A stretch of DNA of 64,000 bases from Roseovarius salincola (GTDB lineage: Bacteria > Pseudomonadota > Alphaproteobacteria > Rhodobacterales > Rhodobacteraceae). The translations under genes and the position numbers were made by a program. Where the stretch lies: NCBI RefSeq assembly GCF_026891095.1, contig NZ_JAPTNL010000009.1, positions 1-64,000 of the forward strand, given 5' to 3'. Shown here piece after piece: positions 43,843 to 52,631 of the stretch. The notes beneath the pieces are model-generated. The model was not told where the DNA came from, ran no database searches, and saw nothing but the letters and a program-made list of their open reading frames with translations. Positions within the stretch are counted from its first letter, which is position 1; each line of letters starts with the position of its first letter.

Positions 43843-46061
43843 GGCTGCCCGGTGGCGCCACCGGGATGCCCGCCGCCCCGGGCGGCCGCCTTCGCGCGGT
43901 ATCGAACCGTGACGCCCCGCCGCCGGCGGTGCGCAATGCGCCCCCCACCCATACCCGCAACGAGCGTCTTGCGGCGCTGGCGGCGGTCTATGCCCGTGTG
44001 CTGGGCCAGAGTGTCCCATCCCGCGACATCGCCGAAACCCTCGTTCGCCTCTCCGACGCCCCCACGCCCGTCGCCCTTGCCGAGGCCCTGAAGGACGCCG
44101 GATTTCTGAGCGAGGTTCAGCGCGACGTGACCTGCCAGCGCGAGGCCTGGCCCGCACTGGCGCGCATGACCAACGGACAGACCATCCTCGTGCTCGAACA
44201 GGGCGATGCGGGGCTGGTGATCTATGACCGCACATGCCCCGACAACCGCGCCACCGTGCCACTGGCCGACTTCGCACCTTTCTTCAGCGGCGAGACCATC
44301 CGCGCCGAAGTTCCCTTGGGCCAGCTTTCGGGCGTGCATGGCGCGCAGGGCGCCGCAACGCATTGGTTCTGGGGCGAGTTCGCAGGCTTCCGCCGGGCCT
44401 TTGGCGAGGTGGTGCTCGGCTCTTTCGTCGCCAATCTCCTGGCGGTGGCCGTGGCGCTTTTCGCGCTCCAGGTCTATGACCGCGTCATCCCGCACCAGTC
44501 TCAGGCGACGCTTTGGGTGCTGGCGGGCGGCGCGGGGCTGGCGCTCCTGATGGAGGCCGCTCTCAAACTGGCGCGCGCGCGGCTGATGGACGGTGCGGGC
44601 CAGCAAATCGAGCTCAACGTGCAGACCCTGCTGATGAACCGGGTGCTGGGCATGCGCTCGGAACTGGCCGGGCGCGCGCCCAGTCAGCTCTTCAGCGCGA
44701 TGCGCGAATTCGGCTCGGTGCGCGAATTCTTCACCTCGGCCACCATCGGCAGCCTTGCCGATGTGCCCTTCATCTTCGTCTTTCTGCTGCTGGTGGCGCT
44801 GATCGCGGGCAATGTCGTGTGGCTGCTTGTTCTGGGCGCGGTGCTGATGGTGCTGCCCGGCATCTTCTTGCAACGCCGCATGGTTGCCCTCACGCAAAGC
44901 GCGCAGGGCGCATCCGCCAAGGCCTCGCGCCTGCTTCATGAATCGATCTTCGAACTCGACACCCTCAAGACGCAGCGCGCCGAGGACCGTTTCCGCCGCC
45001 TCTGGATCGAACTGACAACCCTTCAGTCGCTCACCACCAGCGCACAGCGCCGCCTGGCATCCGCGCTGACATTCTGGAGCCAGGGCATCCAGCAGGCGAC
45101 CTATATCGGCGCGATCATCATGGGCACCTATCTTGTCTTCGCGGGCGAATTCACTGTCGGCTCGATCATCGCGGTCAGCATCCTGACCAGCCGGACATTG
45201 GCGCCGCTGACGCAACTGGCGGGCACCATGGCCCGCTGGAGCAATGTTAAATCCGCGCTCAACGGGCTCGATTCCATCGCCACCGCCCAGCAGGACACCG
45301 TACCCGAGCGCAGCTATCTGCGCCGCGACGCGCTGCAAGGCGGGTTCGACCTGCGCGAGGTCCGTTTCACCTATGACCCGGATCTGCCGCCGGTGCTGGA
45401 CATTCCGGCCCTCACCATCCAGCCGGGGCAGAAACTGGCGGTCCTTGGTGCCAACGGCTCGGGCAAATCAACCTTCCTCAAGCTGCTCTCGGGCCTTTAT
45501 GCGGCCACGCAGGGGCGGGTGATGGTGGATGGCACCGACATGACCCATATCGCCCCGCGCGACCTGCGCCGCTTCATCGGCTATCTCGGGCAGGATGTGC
45601 GCCTGTTCAGCGGCACCCTGCGCGACAACCTCAACCTGACGCTGCTTGAAGGCGAAGACGACCGGCTTCTGGACGCGCTGGATTTCGCGGGTCTCGGCCC
45701 CTTCGTCAAATCCCACCCCAAGGGGCTGGACCTTGAAATCCGCGATGGCGGGCAGGGACTGAGCCAGGGTCAGCGCCAGTCGATCGGCTGGGCGCGGCTC
45801 TGGCTCCAGGACCCTGCCATCTGTCTTCTGGACGAACCGACCGCGGCGCTTGATCAGACGCTGGAGCGCACCCTTGTCAGCCGTCTCGAAACCTGGCTTG
45901 ACGGGCGCACCGCCGTCATCGCGACCCACCGGGTGCCGATCCTGCGACTGACCGACCGCACCATGATCCTGCAAGGCGGCCGCCTTGCCGTGGACGGGCC
46001 GCGCGATCAGGTGCTGGCGCATCTGGCGCAGGCCGGTGGATCAAGCGGGGCAAAGGGATAG
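43839..46061 (+). CDS. Type I secretion ABC exporter (LapB/HlyB type)
   Basis: 740 residues. An N-terminal C39-like domain without the catalytic cysteine (about 40-165), as in HlyB/LapB, is followed by six membrane helices (about 190-440) and an ATPase domain with GANGSGKST, the signature LSQGQRQ and Walker B ICLLDEP. The inactive peptidase domain probably recognises the substrate instead of cutting it. It energises export of the adhesin. The first 30 residues are low complexity. It is translationally coupled to the TolC-like gene and ends 3 bases before the fusion protein gene. Confidence 0.93.
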   Translation: MRLPGGATGMPAAPGGRLRAVSNRDAPPPAVRNAPPTHTRNERLAALAAVYARVLGQSVPSRDIAETLVRLSDAPTPVALAEALKDAGFLSEVQRDVTCQREAWPALARMTNGQTILVLEQGDAGLVIYDRTCPDNRATVPLADFAPFFSGETIRAEVPLGQLSGVHGAQGAATHWFWGEFAGFRRAFGEVVLGSFVANLLAVAVALFALQVYDRVIPHQSQATLWVLAGGAGLALLMEAALKLARARLMDGAGQQIELNVQTLLMNRVLGMRSELAGRAPSQLFSAMREFGSVREFFTSATIGSLADVPFIFVFLLLVALIAGNVVWLLVLGAVLMVLPGIFLQRRMVALTQSAQGASAKASRLLHESIFELDTLKTQRAEDRFRRLWIELTTLQSLTTSAQRRLASALTFWSQGIQQATYIGAIIMGTYLVFAGEFTVGSIIAVSILTSRTLAPLTQLAGTMARWSNVKSALNGLDSIATAQQDTVPERSYLRRDALQGGFDLREVRFTYDPDLPPVLDIPALTIQPGQKLAVLGANGSGKSTFLKLLSGLYAATQGRVMVDGTDMTHIAPRDLRRFIGYLGQDVRLFSGTLRDNLNLTLLEGEDDRLLDALDFAGLGPFVKSHPKGLDLEIRDGGQGLSQGQRQSIGWARLWLQDPAICLLDEPTAALDQTLERTLVSRLETWLDGRTAVIATHRVPILRLTDRTMILQGGRLAVDGPRDQVLAHLAQAGGSSGAKG

Positions 46062-46064
46062 GTC

Positions 46065-47258
46065 ATGGCCGCAGCAGCATCCGCCACCAACCTTTCTGCC
46101 CAACTCAATGCCCGGCTGCGCGGCTCCAGCCTGATGATCAGGCTTTGCGCGGCAGTGGTGGCGCTGTTCCTGCTCTGGTCGGCCTTCGCATGGCTGGACG
46201 AGATCGTGCGCGCCGATGGCGAAATCATCTCCTCTTCGCGCCCCCAGATCATCCAGAACCTCGAAGGCGGCATCCTGTCCGAACTCCTGGTGCAGGAAGG
46301 CGATATCGTGGTGCGCGGCGACCTTCTGGCGCGGCTGCACAGCATGCAGTTCAAATCCTCGGTCGAAGACCTGCGCGACCAGATCACCGCCCATGACATC
46401 CGCCGTCTGCGCCTCGAGGCCGAACTGGCCGGGCAGTTCGATTTCGACATTCCCGCGCCGCTCGCCGCCCGCAGTCCCGAAATGGCGGCCTCGGAAAAGG
46501 TGCTTCTGAAGGCCCGTCAGGAGGATTTCGTCAAACGCAGCGAAGGCGCCCGCAAGGTGCTGGCACAGGCCGCCGAGGAACGCCGTCTGCTCGAGGATCT
46601 GCTTGCAAAGAATGTCGTCGCGCTGATCGAGGTGACGCGCGCGCGCAAGGATCACGCTGACGCGCAGAAACGCTATGACGAGATCGTCACGCAAACCGAA
46701 CTGGAGCGCGCGCAGGAATATTCCGACACGCTCAAGGAACTGGCCACCCTGCGCCAGAACCTCTCCGCCAGCCGCGACCAGCTGGATCGCACCGTGCTGT
46801 CCAGCCCGATGCGCGGCATCGTGAACAATCTCAACGTCACCACCATCGGCGGCGTGGTGCGTCCCGGCGAACAGATCATGGAAATCATCCCCCTTGACGA
46901 GGAACTTCTGGTCGAGGCCCGCGTCGCGCCACAGAACATCGCCAATATCCGCCCCGGTCAGGCCGCGACGGTCAAGCTCAGTGCCTATGATTACACCATC
47001 CACGGCACCCTGAAGGGCCAGGTCGAGGTGATCTCGGCGGATACCTTCAAGGATGAAAACGCCCGCGACCCCGATGGCGACCCTCATTACAAGGTGACGG
47101 TCAAGCTGGATATGTCGGCGCTGACGCCGCGCCAGTCCGCGATCGAGCTGCGCCCCGGCATGCAGGCGCAGGTCGAATTGCACACTGGCGAAAAGACCGT
47201 GCTGCAATATCTGCTCAAGCCGCTCTTCAAATCGCGCGAGGCGATGCACGAGCCCTGA
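46065..47258 (+). CDS. Type I secretion membrane-fusion protein (HlyD/LapC family)
   Basis: 397 residues. One N-terminal membrane helix (about 24-45), a first lipoyl half (IIQNLEGGILSELLVQEGDIV), a long alpha-helical hairpin, the second lipoyl half (LSSPMRGIVNNLNVTTIGGVV), and a beta-barrel domain ending RPGMQAQVELHTGEKTVLQYLLKPL, the HlyD C-terminal signature. It bridges the ABC exporter and the TolC-like protein in the periplasm. Last gene of the four-gene locus. Confidence 0.93.
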   Translation: MAAAASATNLSAQLNARLRGSSLMIRLCAAVVALFLLWSAFAWLDEIVRADGEIISSSRPQIIQNLEGGILSELLVQEGDIVVRGDLLARLHSMQFKSSVEDLRDQITAHDIRRLRLEAELAGQFDFDIPAPLAARSPEMAASEKVLLKARQEDFVKRSEGARKVLAQAAEERRLLEDLLAKNVVALIEVTRARKDHADAQKRYDEIVTQTELERAQEYSDTLKELATLRQNLSASRDQLDRTVLSSPMRGIVNNLNVTTIGGVVRPGEQIMEIIPLDEELLVEARVAPQNIANIRPGQAATVKLSAYDYTIHGTLKGQVEVISADTFKDENARDPDGDPHYKVTVKLDMSALTPRQSAIELRPGMQAQVELHTGEKTVLQYLLKPLFKSREAMHEP

Positions 47259-47336
47259 GCGCGCGGCATTTCCGATCTTTCCGCTGACTGCGGAATCTGC
47301 AAGACATTCGGAACGGAACCACAAAGGGCGCGACCG

Positions 47337-48593
47337 ATGGCCGAATTCGACTGGCATGCCGAACGCGGCGACCTTGCGGGCCTGGCCCAGCTGGACCGCG
47401 CACCCGAGGACGAGGGCATCGACCTTGCCGCCGTGCGCCTTTACCGGCAGGGCCGGGTGCGCCTTGAAATGGCCGCGCGCGGGGTCGATGCGGTGATTCT
47501 CTCGGACCCGGTCAACATCCGCTACGCAACCGGCACCCGCAACATGCAGGTGTTCTCCATGCGTAACGCGCCCTCGCGCTACCTGCTGCTGACGCAATCG
47601 CGCGCGATCCTGTTCGAGTTCACCGGCTGCCTTCATCTGGCCGAAGGCTTTGAAACGATTGACGAGGTGCGCCCCGCCCGCACCGCCAGCTTCGTCGCCG
47701 CAGGCCCACATATCGCCGCGCGCGAACAGGCATGGGCCGCGGAAATGGCCGATCTCATTCATGAACTCGTGGGCAGCGGCGCGACAGTGGGGCTTGAACG
47801 CCTCAATGCGGGCAGCGCCATCGCGCTTCAGGGGCAGGGGCTGCGCATCGTCGATGCGCAGGAACCCGTTGAAATGGCCCGCGCGATCAAGTCCGACGAG
47901 GAAATGAAATGCGTCATCGCCTCGCTGCGCGCCACCGAGATCGGTGTCGCCCGCCTGCGCGACGCCATCCGCCCCGGCCTCACCGAGGCGCAGCTCTGGT
48001 CGGTGCTTCACCAGTCGGTGATCGCCCAGAACGGCGATTACGTCGAAACCCGGCTGCTCAATGCGGGCGCGCGCACGAATCCCTGGTTTCAGGAAACCTC
48101 GGACAATGTGATCGGCCCCAACGAACTGATCGCTCTCGATACCGATGTGGTGGGCTGTCACGGCTATTACGCCGATTTCTCGCGCAGCTTCCATTCCGGC
48201 CCCGGTGCGCCCACCCCCTTGCAGCGCGAGCTTTACAGGATCGCGCATGAGCAGGTGCATCACAACATGGATATCCTGCGCCCCCACATGTCATTTCGCG
48301 ACTATGCCGAGGCCGCCTGGGACATCCCCGCGCGCTATCACGCCAACCGCTATTACCTCAGCGCCCATGGCTGCGGCATGACCGGGGAGTATCCCTATCT
48401 CTACCATCGCGGCGATTTTCCCGATGCGGGCTATGACGGCGAAATCCTGCCCGGCATGACCCTCTGCGTCGAAAGCTATATCGGCGCGGAAGGCGGGCGC
48501 GAGGGCGTGAAGCTCGAACAGCAGGTGCTGGTGACCGACAAGGGGATCGAACTGCTGTCGCATTTCCCCTTCGAGGATGACCTCTTGCGCTGA
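47337..48593 (+). CDS. M24-family protein related to DMSP lyase DddP
   Basis: 418 residues. Creatinase/prolidase fold with metal ligands Asp268, Asp270, Asp280, His344, Glu379 and Glu394. Long stretches parallel DddP of roseobacters (VNIRYATGTRNMQVF, ETRLLNAGARTNPWFQET, ALDTDVVG). The catalytic aspartate that DddP has six residues after its metal histidine (HGVGLCDEWP) is Gly350 here (HGCGMTGEYP). So DMSP cleavage by the DddP mechanism is unlikely; an M24 peptidase or another C-N hydrolase activity is more probable. Monocistronic, between the secretion locus and dtd. Confidence 0.8.
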   Translation: MAEFDWHAERGDLAGLAQLDRAPEDEGIDLAAVRLYRQGRVRLEMAARGVDAVILSDPVNIRYATGTRNMQVFSMRNAPSRYLLLTQSRAILFEFTGCLHLAEGFETIDEVRPARTASFVAAGPHIAAREQAWAAEMADLIHELVGSGATVGLERLNAGSAIALQGQGLRIVDAQEPVEMARAIKSDEEMKCVIASLRATEIGVARLRDAIRPGLTEAQLWSVLHQSVIAQNGDYVETRLLNAGARTNPWFQETSDNVIGPNELIALDTDVVGCHGYYADFSRSFHSGPGAPTPLQRELYRIAHEQVHHNMDILRPHMSFRDYAEAAWDIPARYHANRYYLSAHGCGMTGEYPYLYHRGDFPDAGYDGEILPGMTLCVESYIGAEGGREGVKLEQQVLVTDKGIELLSHFPFEDDLLR

Positions 48594-48602
48594 CCCCCTC
48601 GC

Positions 48603-49040
48603 TCAGCTCTCGATCCAGATCGTCACCGGCCCGTCATTGGTCAGGTCCACCTGCATATCGGCCCCGAAGGCGCCGGTCTCCACCGCCACACCCTCAGCCG
48701 CCAGCGCGGCGGCGAAATGCTCATAAAGGCGCTTGCCCTCCTCGGGCGGTGCGGCGCTTGAAAAACCGGGGCGGTTGCCGCGGCTGGTATCGGCCGCCAG
48801 CGTGAACTGGCTCACCACCAGCGCTCCGCCGCCCGTGTCGCGCAGCGATCGGTTCATCCTGCCCGCATCGTCCTTGAAGATGCGCAGCTTGGCGATACGC
48901 GCGGCCAGCCGGTCGGCCTCGGCCTCGCTGTCGCCCTGCATGGCGCAGACCAGCACCATCAGGCCCGGACCCGTCCGCCCGATCACCTCGCCCGCGACGC
49001 TGACCCTGGCCTCGCTCACCCGTTGCAGGACTGCGCGCAT
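48603..49040 (-). CDS. dtd: D-aminoacyl-tRNA deacylase
   Basis: 145 residues, the DTD length. It frees tRNAs mischarged with D-amino acids or glycine. The two motifs are [15 protein letters not shown] (about 81-95) and the C-terminal [11 protein letters not shown] with the Gly-cisPro pair. The start [13 protein letters not shown] is family-typical. Divergent from the Hsp20 gene across an FNR-box intergenic region. Confidence 0.95.
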   Translation of the reverse strand: MRAVLQRVSEARVSVAGEVIGRTGPGLMVLVCAMQGDSEAEADRLAARIAKLRIFKDDAGRMNRSLRDTGGGALVVSQFTLAADTSRGNRPGFSSAAPPEEGKRLYEHFAAALAAEGVAVETGAFGADMQVDLTNDGPVTIWIES

Positions 49041-49105
49041 CGCCTATATCCCGTCTTGCATTGCCCGCCTTTGCAATGCGCAAAACCGCGCCATGATGCA
49101 AGCAT

Positions 49106-49127
49106 CGCCTTGATGCGCATCAAGGCG
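49106..49127. promoter_or_regulatory. Perfect FNR/FnrL box in a 22-bp palindrome
   Basis: TTGATGCGCATCAA (49110-49123) matches the FNR/FnrL consensus TTGAT-N4-ATCAA without mismatch, embedded in a perfect 22-bp palindrome with CGCC and GGCG ends. It lies about 62 bases before the Hsp20 ATG, suited to class II activation (+1 near 49158), and about 66 bases before the dtd start on the other strand. Confidence 0.85.
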
Positions 49128-49184
49128 CGCGCGCCCGGATCGCGCGAGACTGCATCTTGCATTTTGACCAAAGGAGTTGCCGAT

Positions 49185-49601
49185 ATGGTTGAAAAATCCC
49201 AATCCTCAAATTTGTGGCCTTCGTTTTACGAACCCTTCCGCCATCTCGGGCAGCGCGTCGCCGACTGGCTCTCGCCCGCCTCGGATGCCTCGGCCGATGA
49301 CGCCAATTATCGCATCACCATGGAACTGCCGGGCGTCACCGAGGACGATATCGACATCTCGGTGCATGACGGGGTGGTGACGGTGCGCGGCGAGAAATCC
49401 CAGGAACGCGAGGAAAAGGGCGATACCTGGTTCTTCTCCGAACGCCAATACGGCGCCTTCAGCCGCACTTTCCGCCTGCCCGCCGATGCCGATGCCGAGT
49501 CGGTCTCGGCCAGCCTCAAGGACGGCGTGCTGTCCCTCTCGGTGCCCAAACGCGGTCCCGATGAAAGCACGGCGCGCAAGATCGCCATCAACAAGGGCTG
49601 A
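49185..49601 (+). CDS. Hsp20-family small heat-shock protein
   Basis: 138 residues. The alpha-crystallin domain covers about 40-130 (NYRITMELPGVTEDDIDISV, DGVLSLSVPK). The N-terminal 35 residues (LWPSFYEPFRHLGQRVADW) are short, as in bacterial HspA types. ATP-independent holdase. An AAGGAG precedes the ATG. Regulation is likely oxygen-linked, because a perfect FNR box lies upstream; no ROSE-type thermometer stem was seen in the short leader. Confidence 0.92.
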   Translation: MVEKSQSSNLWPSFYEPFRHLGQRVADWLSPASDASADDANYRITMELPGVTEDDIDISVHDGVVTVRGEKSQEREEKGDTWFFSERQYGAFSRTFRLPADADAESVSASLKDGVLSLSVPKRGPDESTARKIAINKG

Positions 49602-49609
49602 ACGGCCAA

Positions 49610-50284
49610 TCAGTCGCGCGGGTCGAGGATCTCCGATAGATCGGCCCGCGCGGTGCGAAAGCTGTTCACCGGTTGGTCCGCGTCGCCGATCCCGAAGGAA
49701 ATCGCGCACAGGATCATCCGGTTTTCGGGCAGGCCGAAATGCGCCCGGATCATCGGCGCATGACCCGCAACCGAGGCCTGCGCGATCGTGTCCACCCCAA
49801 GCGCCTTTGCCGCGAGCATGAAGTTGCTGACGAACCCGCCGGTATCCATCGCCCCGTAAGCCCCAAGTGCGGACTCCGAATGCACGATGGCCACATGCGG
49901 CGCGCCGAACAGGTGGAAATTCAGCATGGATTGCTCGGCCCGCGCCGCGCGGTCGTCGCGCGCGATGCCGACCGCCTCGTAAAGCTGATAGCCGCAGGCG
50001 CGCCGCCGCTCGCCATAGACACCCGGAAAGCCCTCGGGCCAGGGCAAATCGGGGCAGGGCGTGTCAGACGCCGCCGCCTTTATCAGCGCCGCGCGAAACC
50101 TCTCTGTCGCTGCGCCGCGTGTCACCGTCACCTGCCATGGCTGCGCATTGCACCACGACGGCGTCTGCGCGGCCGCCGAGACGATGCGCGCAATGGTGTC
50201 CTCGGGCAGTTGCCCGGGCTTGAAGGCGCGGCAGGAATGGCGCGCCCGCAAAAGCCCGTCCAGTGCATCATAGGCCTCGCTCAT
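49610..50284 (-). CDS. Nitroreductase-family flavoprotein
   Basis: 224 residues. FMN-binding nitroreductase fold with early RHSCRAFKPGQLPEDTI and PSWCNAQPWQVTVTRG, and a C-terminal GFVSNFMLAAKALGVDT. It reduces nitro or quinone compounds with NAD(P)H, or has a related role; substrate unknown. Its start overlaps the stop of the zinc-ribbon gene (ATGA), so it is the last gene of the TelA/XpaC/SPFH operon, convergent with the Hsp20 gene. Confidence 0.88.
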   Translation of the reverse strand: MSEAYDALDGLLRARHSCRAFKPGQLPEDTIARIVSAAAQTPSWCNAQPWQVTVTRGAATERFRAALIKAAASDTPCPDLPWPEGFPGVYGERRRACGYQLYEAVGIARDDRAARAEQSMLNFHLFGAPHVAIVHSESALGAYGAMDTGGFVSNFMLAAKALGVDTIAQASVAGHAPMIRAHFGLPENRMILCAISFGIGDADQPVNSFRTARADLSEILDPRD

Positions 50285-51402
50285 CACAGCGCCCCCTGTT
50301 CCATGGCGACCACATAGCCGACGGCGCCTGCCACCAACAGCCCCGCGATCACCGCCAGCGCGATTTTCCATGCCGACCAGGGCCGCTCGCCCTGCACCCG
50401 CCCGGTGCGCCCGTTGACGACGAAACGATAGGTCTCGCCGCGGTACTTATAGGCCGCCAGCCAGACCGGCAGCAAAACATGCTTGAAGGTGACGTCGCTG
50501 ATCTGCGTCCGGATGTCATGGATGCGCTGGCGATCGCCGCCGATATCGAAACGCACATCGCGCGCGATCGCCCGGTCCATGATCTGGCGCGCCTCGGTGA
50601 ACCCTTCCTCCAGTTCCACCGCATAGCCCTCGGCGCGAAAACCCGCCAGATATTGCGGCGCATAGGGTTCCAGCGCCGACAGGTCCCAGGGCTCCAGCCC
50701 GTCTGTGAACCTCTTGGGCAGGCTGCGCGAGGCCAGCACCAGCACATCGTCAAAGAACCGTGCCACCCGTCCCGAGACCGGCCGCCAACGTACCTTGGCG
50801 ACACGCACCGTCTCGCGCTTGCCGTTGCGCATGACCGTACGACTTTCGTAATAGACCGTGCCGCGCTCGCCGCGATAGGCCGACTTCGTGTCGGCGTCAA
50901 AGGTCCAGTAGGGCACATAGATACCCTGCATCCTGCGCCCCTTGCGGGCATAGTCCTGCAAGCCGCCCGGCGCGAACCACAGCCGCCCCAGCCAGTCGTT
51001 CATCGCCCCGCGTGCCGCCTCTTCATCCAGTGCAAAGGGCAACAGCCCGCGCGGCTTGATATGGCGATGCGTGCCGGTATCCGTCACCAGGGGTGTTGCG
51101 CAGAACGGGCATTCGGCGGCGTGGATGGTCTCGTCGAACTCCACCTGCGCGCCGCAATTGGTGCAGCTGGTGACGCGGGTCTCCTCGATCTCGTCGCCCG
51201 GAAGCTGGCTGTTCAGCGCCTGGCGGAAATCCAGTTCGCGGATGGTGCTTTCCCAGGGGCCGGGCTGCGCCGCCTCTTCGCTATGGCCGCAATGGTCGCA
51301 GACCAGCCGCCCCGAACCCGGATCGAACCGGTAATCCGCCCCGCATTGATCGCAGGGAAAGCGGTGCTCTTCGATCGGGGATGCTGCGTCGGAAAGGGGC
51401 AT
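50284..51402 (-). CDS. Zinc-ribbon membrane protein (TFIIB-type zinc finger)
   Basis: 372 residues. Two Cys4 zinc ribbons at the N-terminus: Cys17/20/35/38 and Cys80/83/98/101. A soluble middle part (YVPYWTFDADTKSAYRG, KHVLLPVWLAAYKYRG) is followed by one C-terminal membrane helix (IALAVIAGLLVAGAVGYVVAM). The family is known next to SPFH proteins but has no defined function. The ATG at 51402 is chosen for the family-like start; the ribosome site is weak, and a longer N-terminus from 51468 is possible. Confidence 0.82.
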   Translation of the reverse strand: MPLSDAASPIEEHRFPCDQCGADYRFDPGSGRLVCDHCGHSEEAAQPGPWESTIRELDFRQALNSQLPGDEIEETRVTSCTNCGAQVEFDETIHAAECPFCATPLVTDTGTHRHIKPRGLLPFALDEEAARGAMNDWLGRLWFAPGGLQDYARKGRRMQGIYVPYWTFDADTKSAYRGERGTVYYESRTVMRNGKRETVRVAKVRWRPVSGRVARFFDDVLVLASRSLPKRFTDGLEPWDLSALEPYAPQYLAGFRAEGYAVELEEGFTEARQIMDRAIARDVRFDIGGDRQRIHDIRTQISDVTFKHVLLPVWLAAYKYRGETYRFVVNGRTGRVQGERPWSAWKIALAVIAGLLVAGAVGYVVAMEQGAL

Positions 51403-51492
51403 GAACCGGCCGTCAGGAATGCATGAAAATCGGTCGCCTCGGGATCGGGCGGAGCAGGGCGCGCGCATGATGGCGCGCCTCTGTTCGCACCA

Positions 51493-52611
51493 TCAATCCT
51501 CGGGCGGGGGCGGGGGCAGAACGGTGAACAGCTGCGCCAGTTCGGCCACGTCCTCGGCCCGCTGCCACCCATCCTGCCCGGCGGTCCATACATGCGCGGT
51601 GCGGCTCAGCGTGCCATCGGCGGCCATGCGCCCCATCGCGGCCCTGGAATAGGGGCCATGGGTCTCGCCCTTCTCGGCGATGTGCCAGACATGCTCGACG
51701 GGTGGCGGTGGCGGGGGTGCTGCGGCCTCGCTGGATGCGGGGGCCGTGCCCCGGGGGCCTTGCGGATGCAGCTGCTGCGCCATCGCCATGCCCATTCCCA
51801 TGCCAAGCCCGGCGCCGATCCCGGCACCCCCCGAAGGGTTCTTTGACGCGGCAGTCATCGCCTCGGCGGCGGAATACTGGGTGAACTTGCCCAGATCGCC
51901 CGCCAGCCCCATCGAGGTGCGCTTGTCCAGCGCCGCCTCGACGGCGGGGGGCAGTGAGATATTCTCGATATAGAATTCCGGGATGGTCAGCCCGTATTCC
52001 GCGACCACCACTGAAATCTCGGACGCCACCAGCTTGCCCAGATCGGCCGTGTTGGCGGCCATGTCCAGCACCGGGATGCCCGCGCCCGCGATGATCCGCG
52101 AAAACGCCTGCACGATGATGTTGCGGATCTGATAGCTGATCTCGTCCATGGTGAATTCGCCGTCAGTGCCGACGATTTCGGCAAGGAACCGTGCCGGATC
52201 CGCGACCCTGACCGTATAGGTGCCAAAGGCGCGCAGACGGGTCGGGCCGAATTCCGGGTCGCGCAGCATGACCGGGTTCTTGGTGCCCCATTTCAGGTTG
52301 CTGAAGCGGGTGGTGTTGACGAAATATATCTCGGACTTGAACGGCGAGCGGAAGCCGTGATCCCAGTGGTTGAGCGTGGTCAGCACCGGCATGTTGTTGG
52401 TTTCCAGCATGTAAAGGCCGGGGGTGAACACATCGGCCAGCTGGCCCTCGTGGATGAACACCGCCGCCTGGCCCTCGCGCACGGTCAGCTTGGCGCCGTA
52501 TTTGATCTCGTGGCCCTCGCGCTCGAAGCGCCAGACCATCGTGTCCCGGCTGTCGTCGGTCCAGTGGATGACATCGATGAACTCGCCGGTCAGAAAGTCG
52601 AAAATGCCCAT
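51493..52611 (-). CDS. SPFH-domain protein with C-terminal GYF_2 domain
   Basis: 372 residues. An SPFH/Band 7-like domain (about 20-235; LTVREGQAAVFIHEGQLADVF) as in YdjI-type proteins is followed by a glycine/methionine-rich link (GAGIGAGLGMGMGMAMAQQL) and a proline-rich stretch. A C-terminal GYF_2 (DUF4339) domain (WHIAEKGETHGPYSRAAMGRM, then VWTAGQDGW) closes it. SPFH proteins form membrane-associated rings; GYF_2 domains bind proline-rich peptides. There is no N-terminal membrane helix. It is in operon with TelA, XpaC, and the zinc-ribbon protein, which suggests one envelope or stress complex. Confidence 0.88.
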   Translation of the reverse strand: MGIFDFLTGEFIDVIHWTDDSRDTMVWRFEREGHEIKYGAKLTVREGQAAVFIHEGQLADVFTPGLYMLETNNMPVLTTLNHWDHGFRSPFKSEIYFVNTTRFSNLKWGTKNPVMLRDPEFGPTRLRAFGTYTVRVADPARFLAEIVGTDGEFTMDEISYQIRNIIVQAFSRIIAGAGIPVLDMAANTADLGKLVASEISVVVAEYGLTIPEFYIENISLPPAVEAALDKRTSMGLAGDLGKFTQYSAAEAMTAASKNPSGGAGIGAGLGMGMGMAMAQQLHPQGPRGTAPASSEAAAPPPPPPVEHVWHIAEKGETHGPYSRAAMGRMAADGTLSRTAHVWTAGQDGWQRAEDVAELAQLFTVLPPPPPED

Positions 52612-52631
52612 GGTTCAGGTCTCCTATTCCG

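Noticed and set aside
46041-48287. Long open minus-strand frame across the fusion-protein and M24 genes
   Set aside because: Antisense to two genes with complete domain structure; no ribosome site or family motifs.
47337-48593. Calling the M24 protein dddP (DMSP lyase)
   Set aside because: Overall similarity is good, but the position of the catalytic aspartate is glycine here and the N-terminus differs from DddP.
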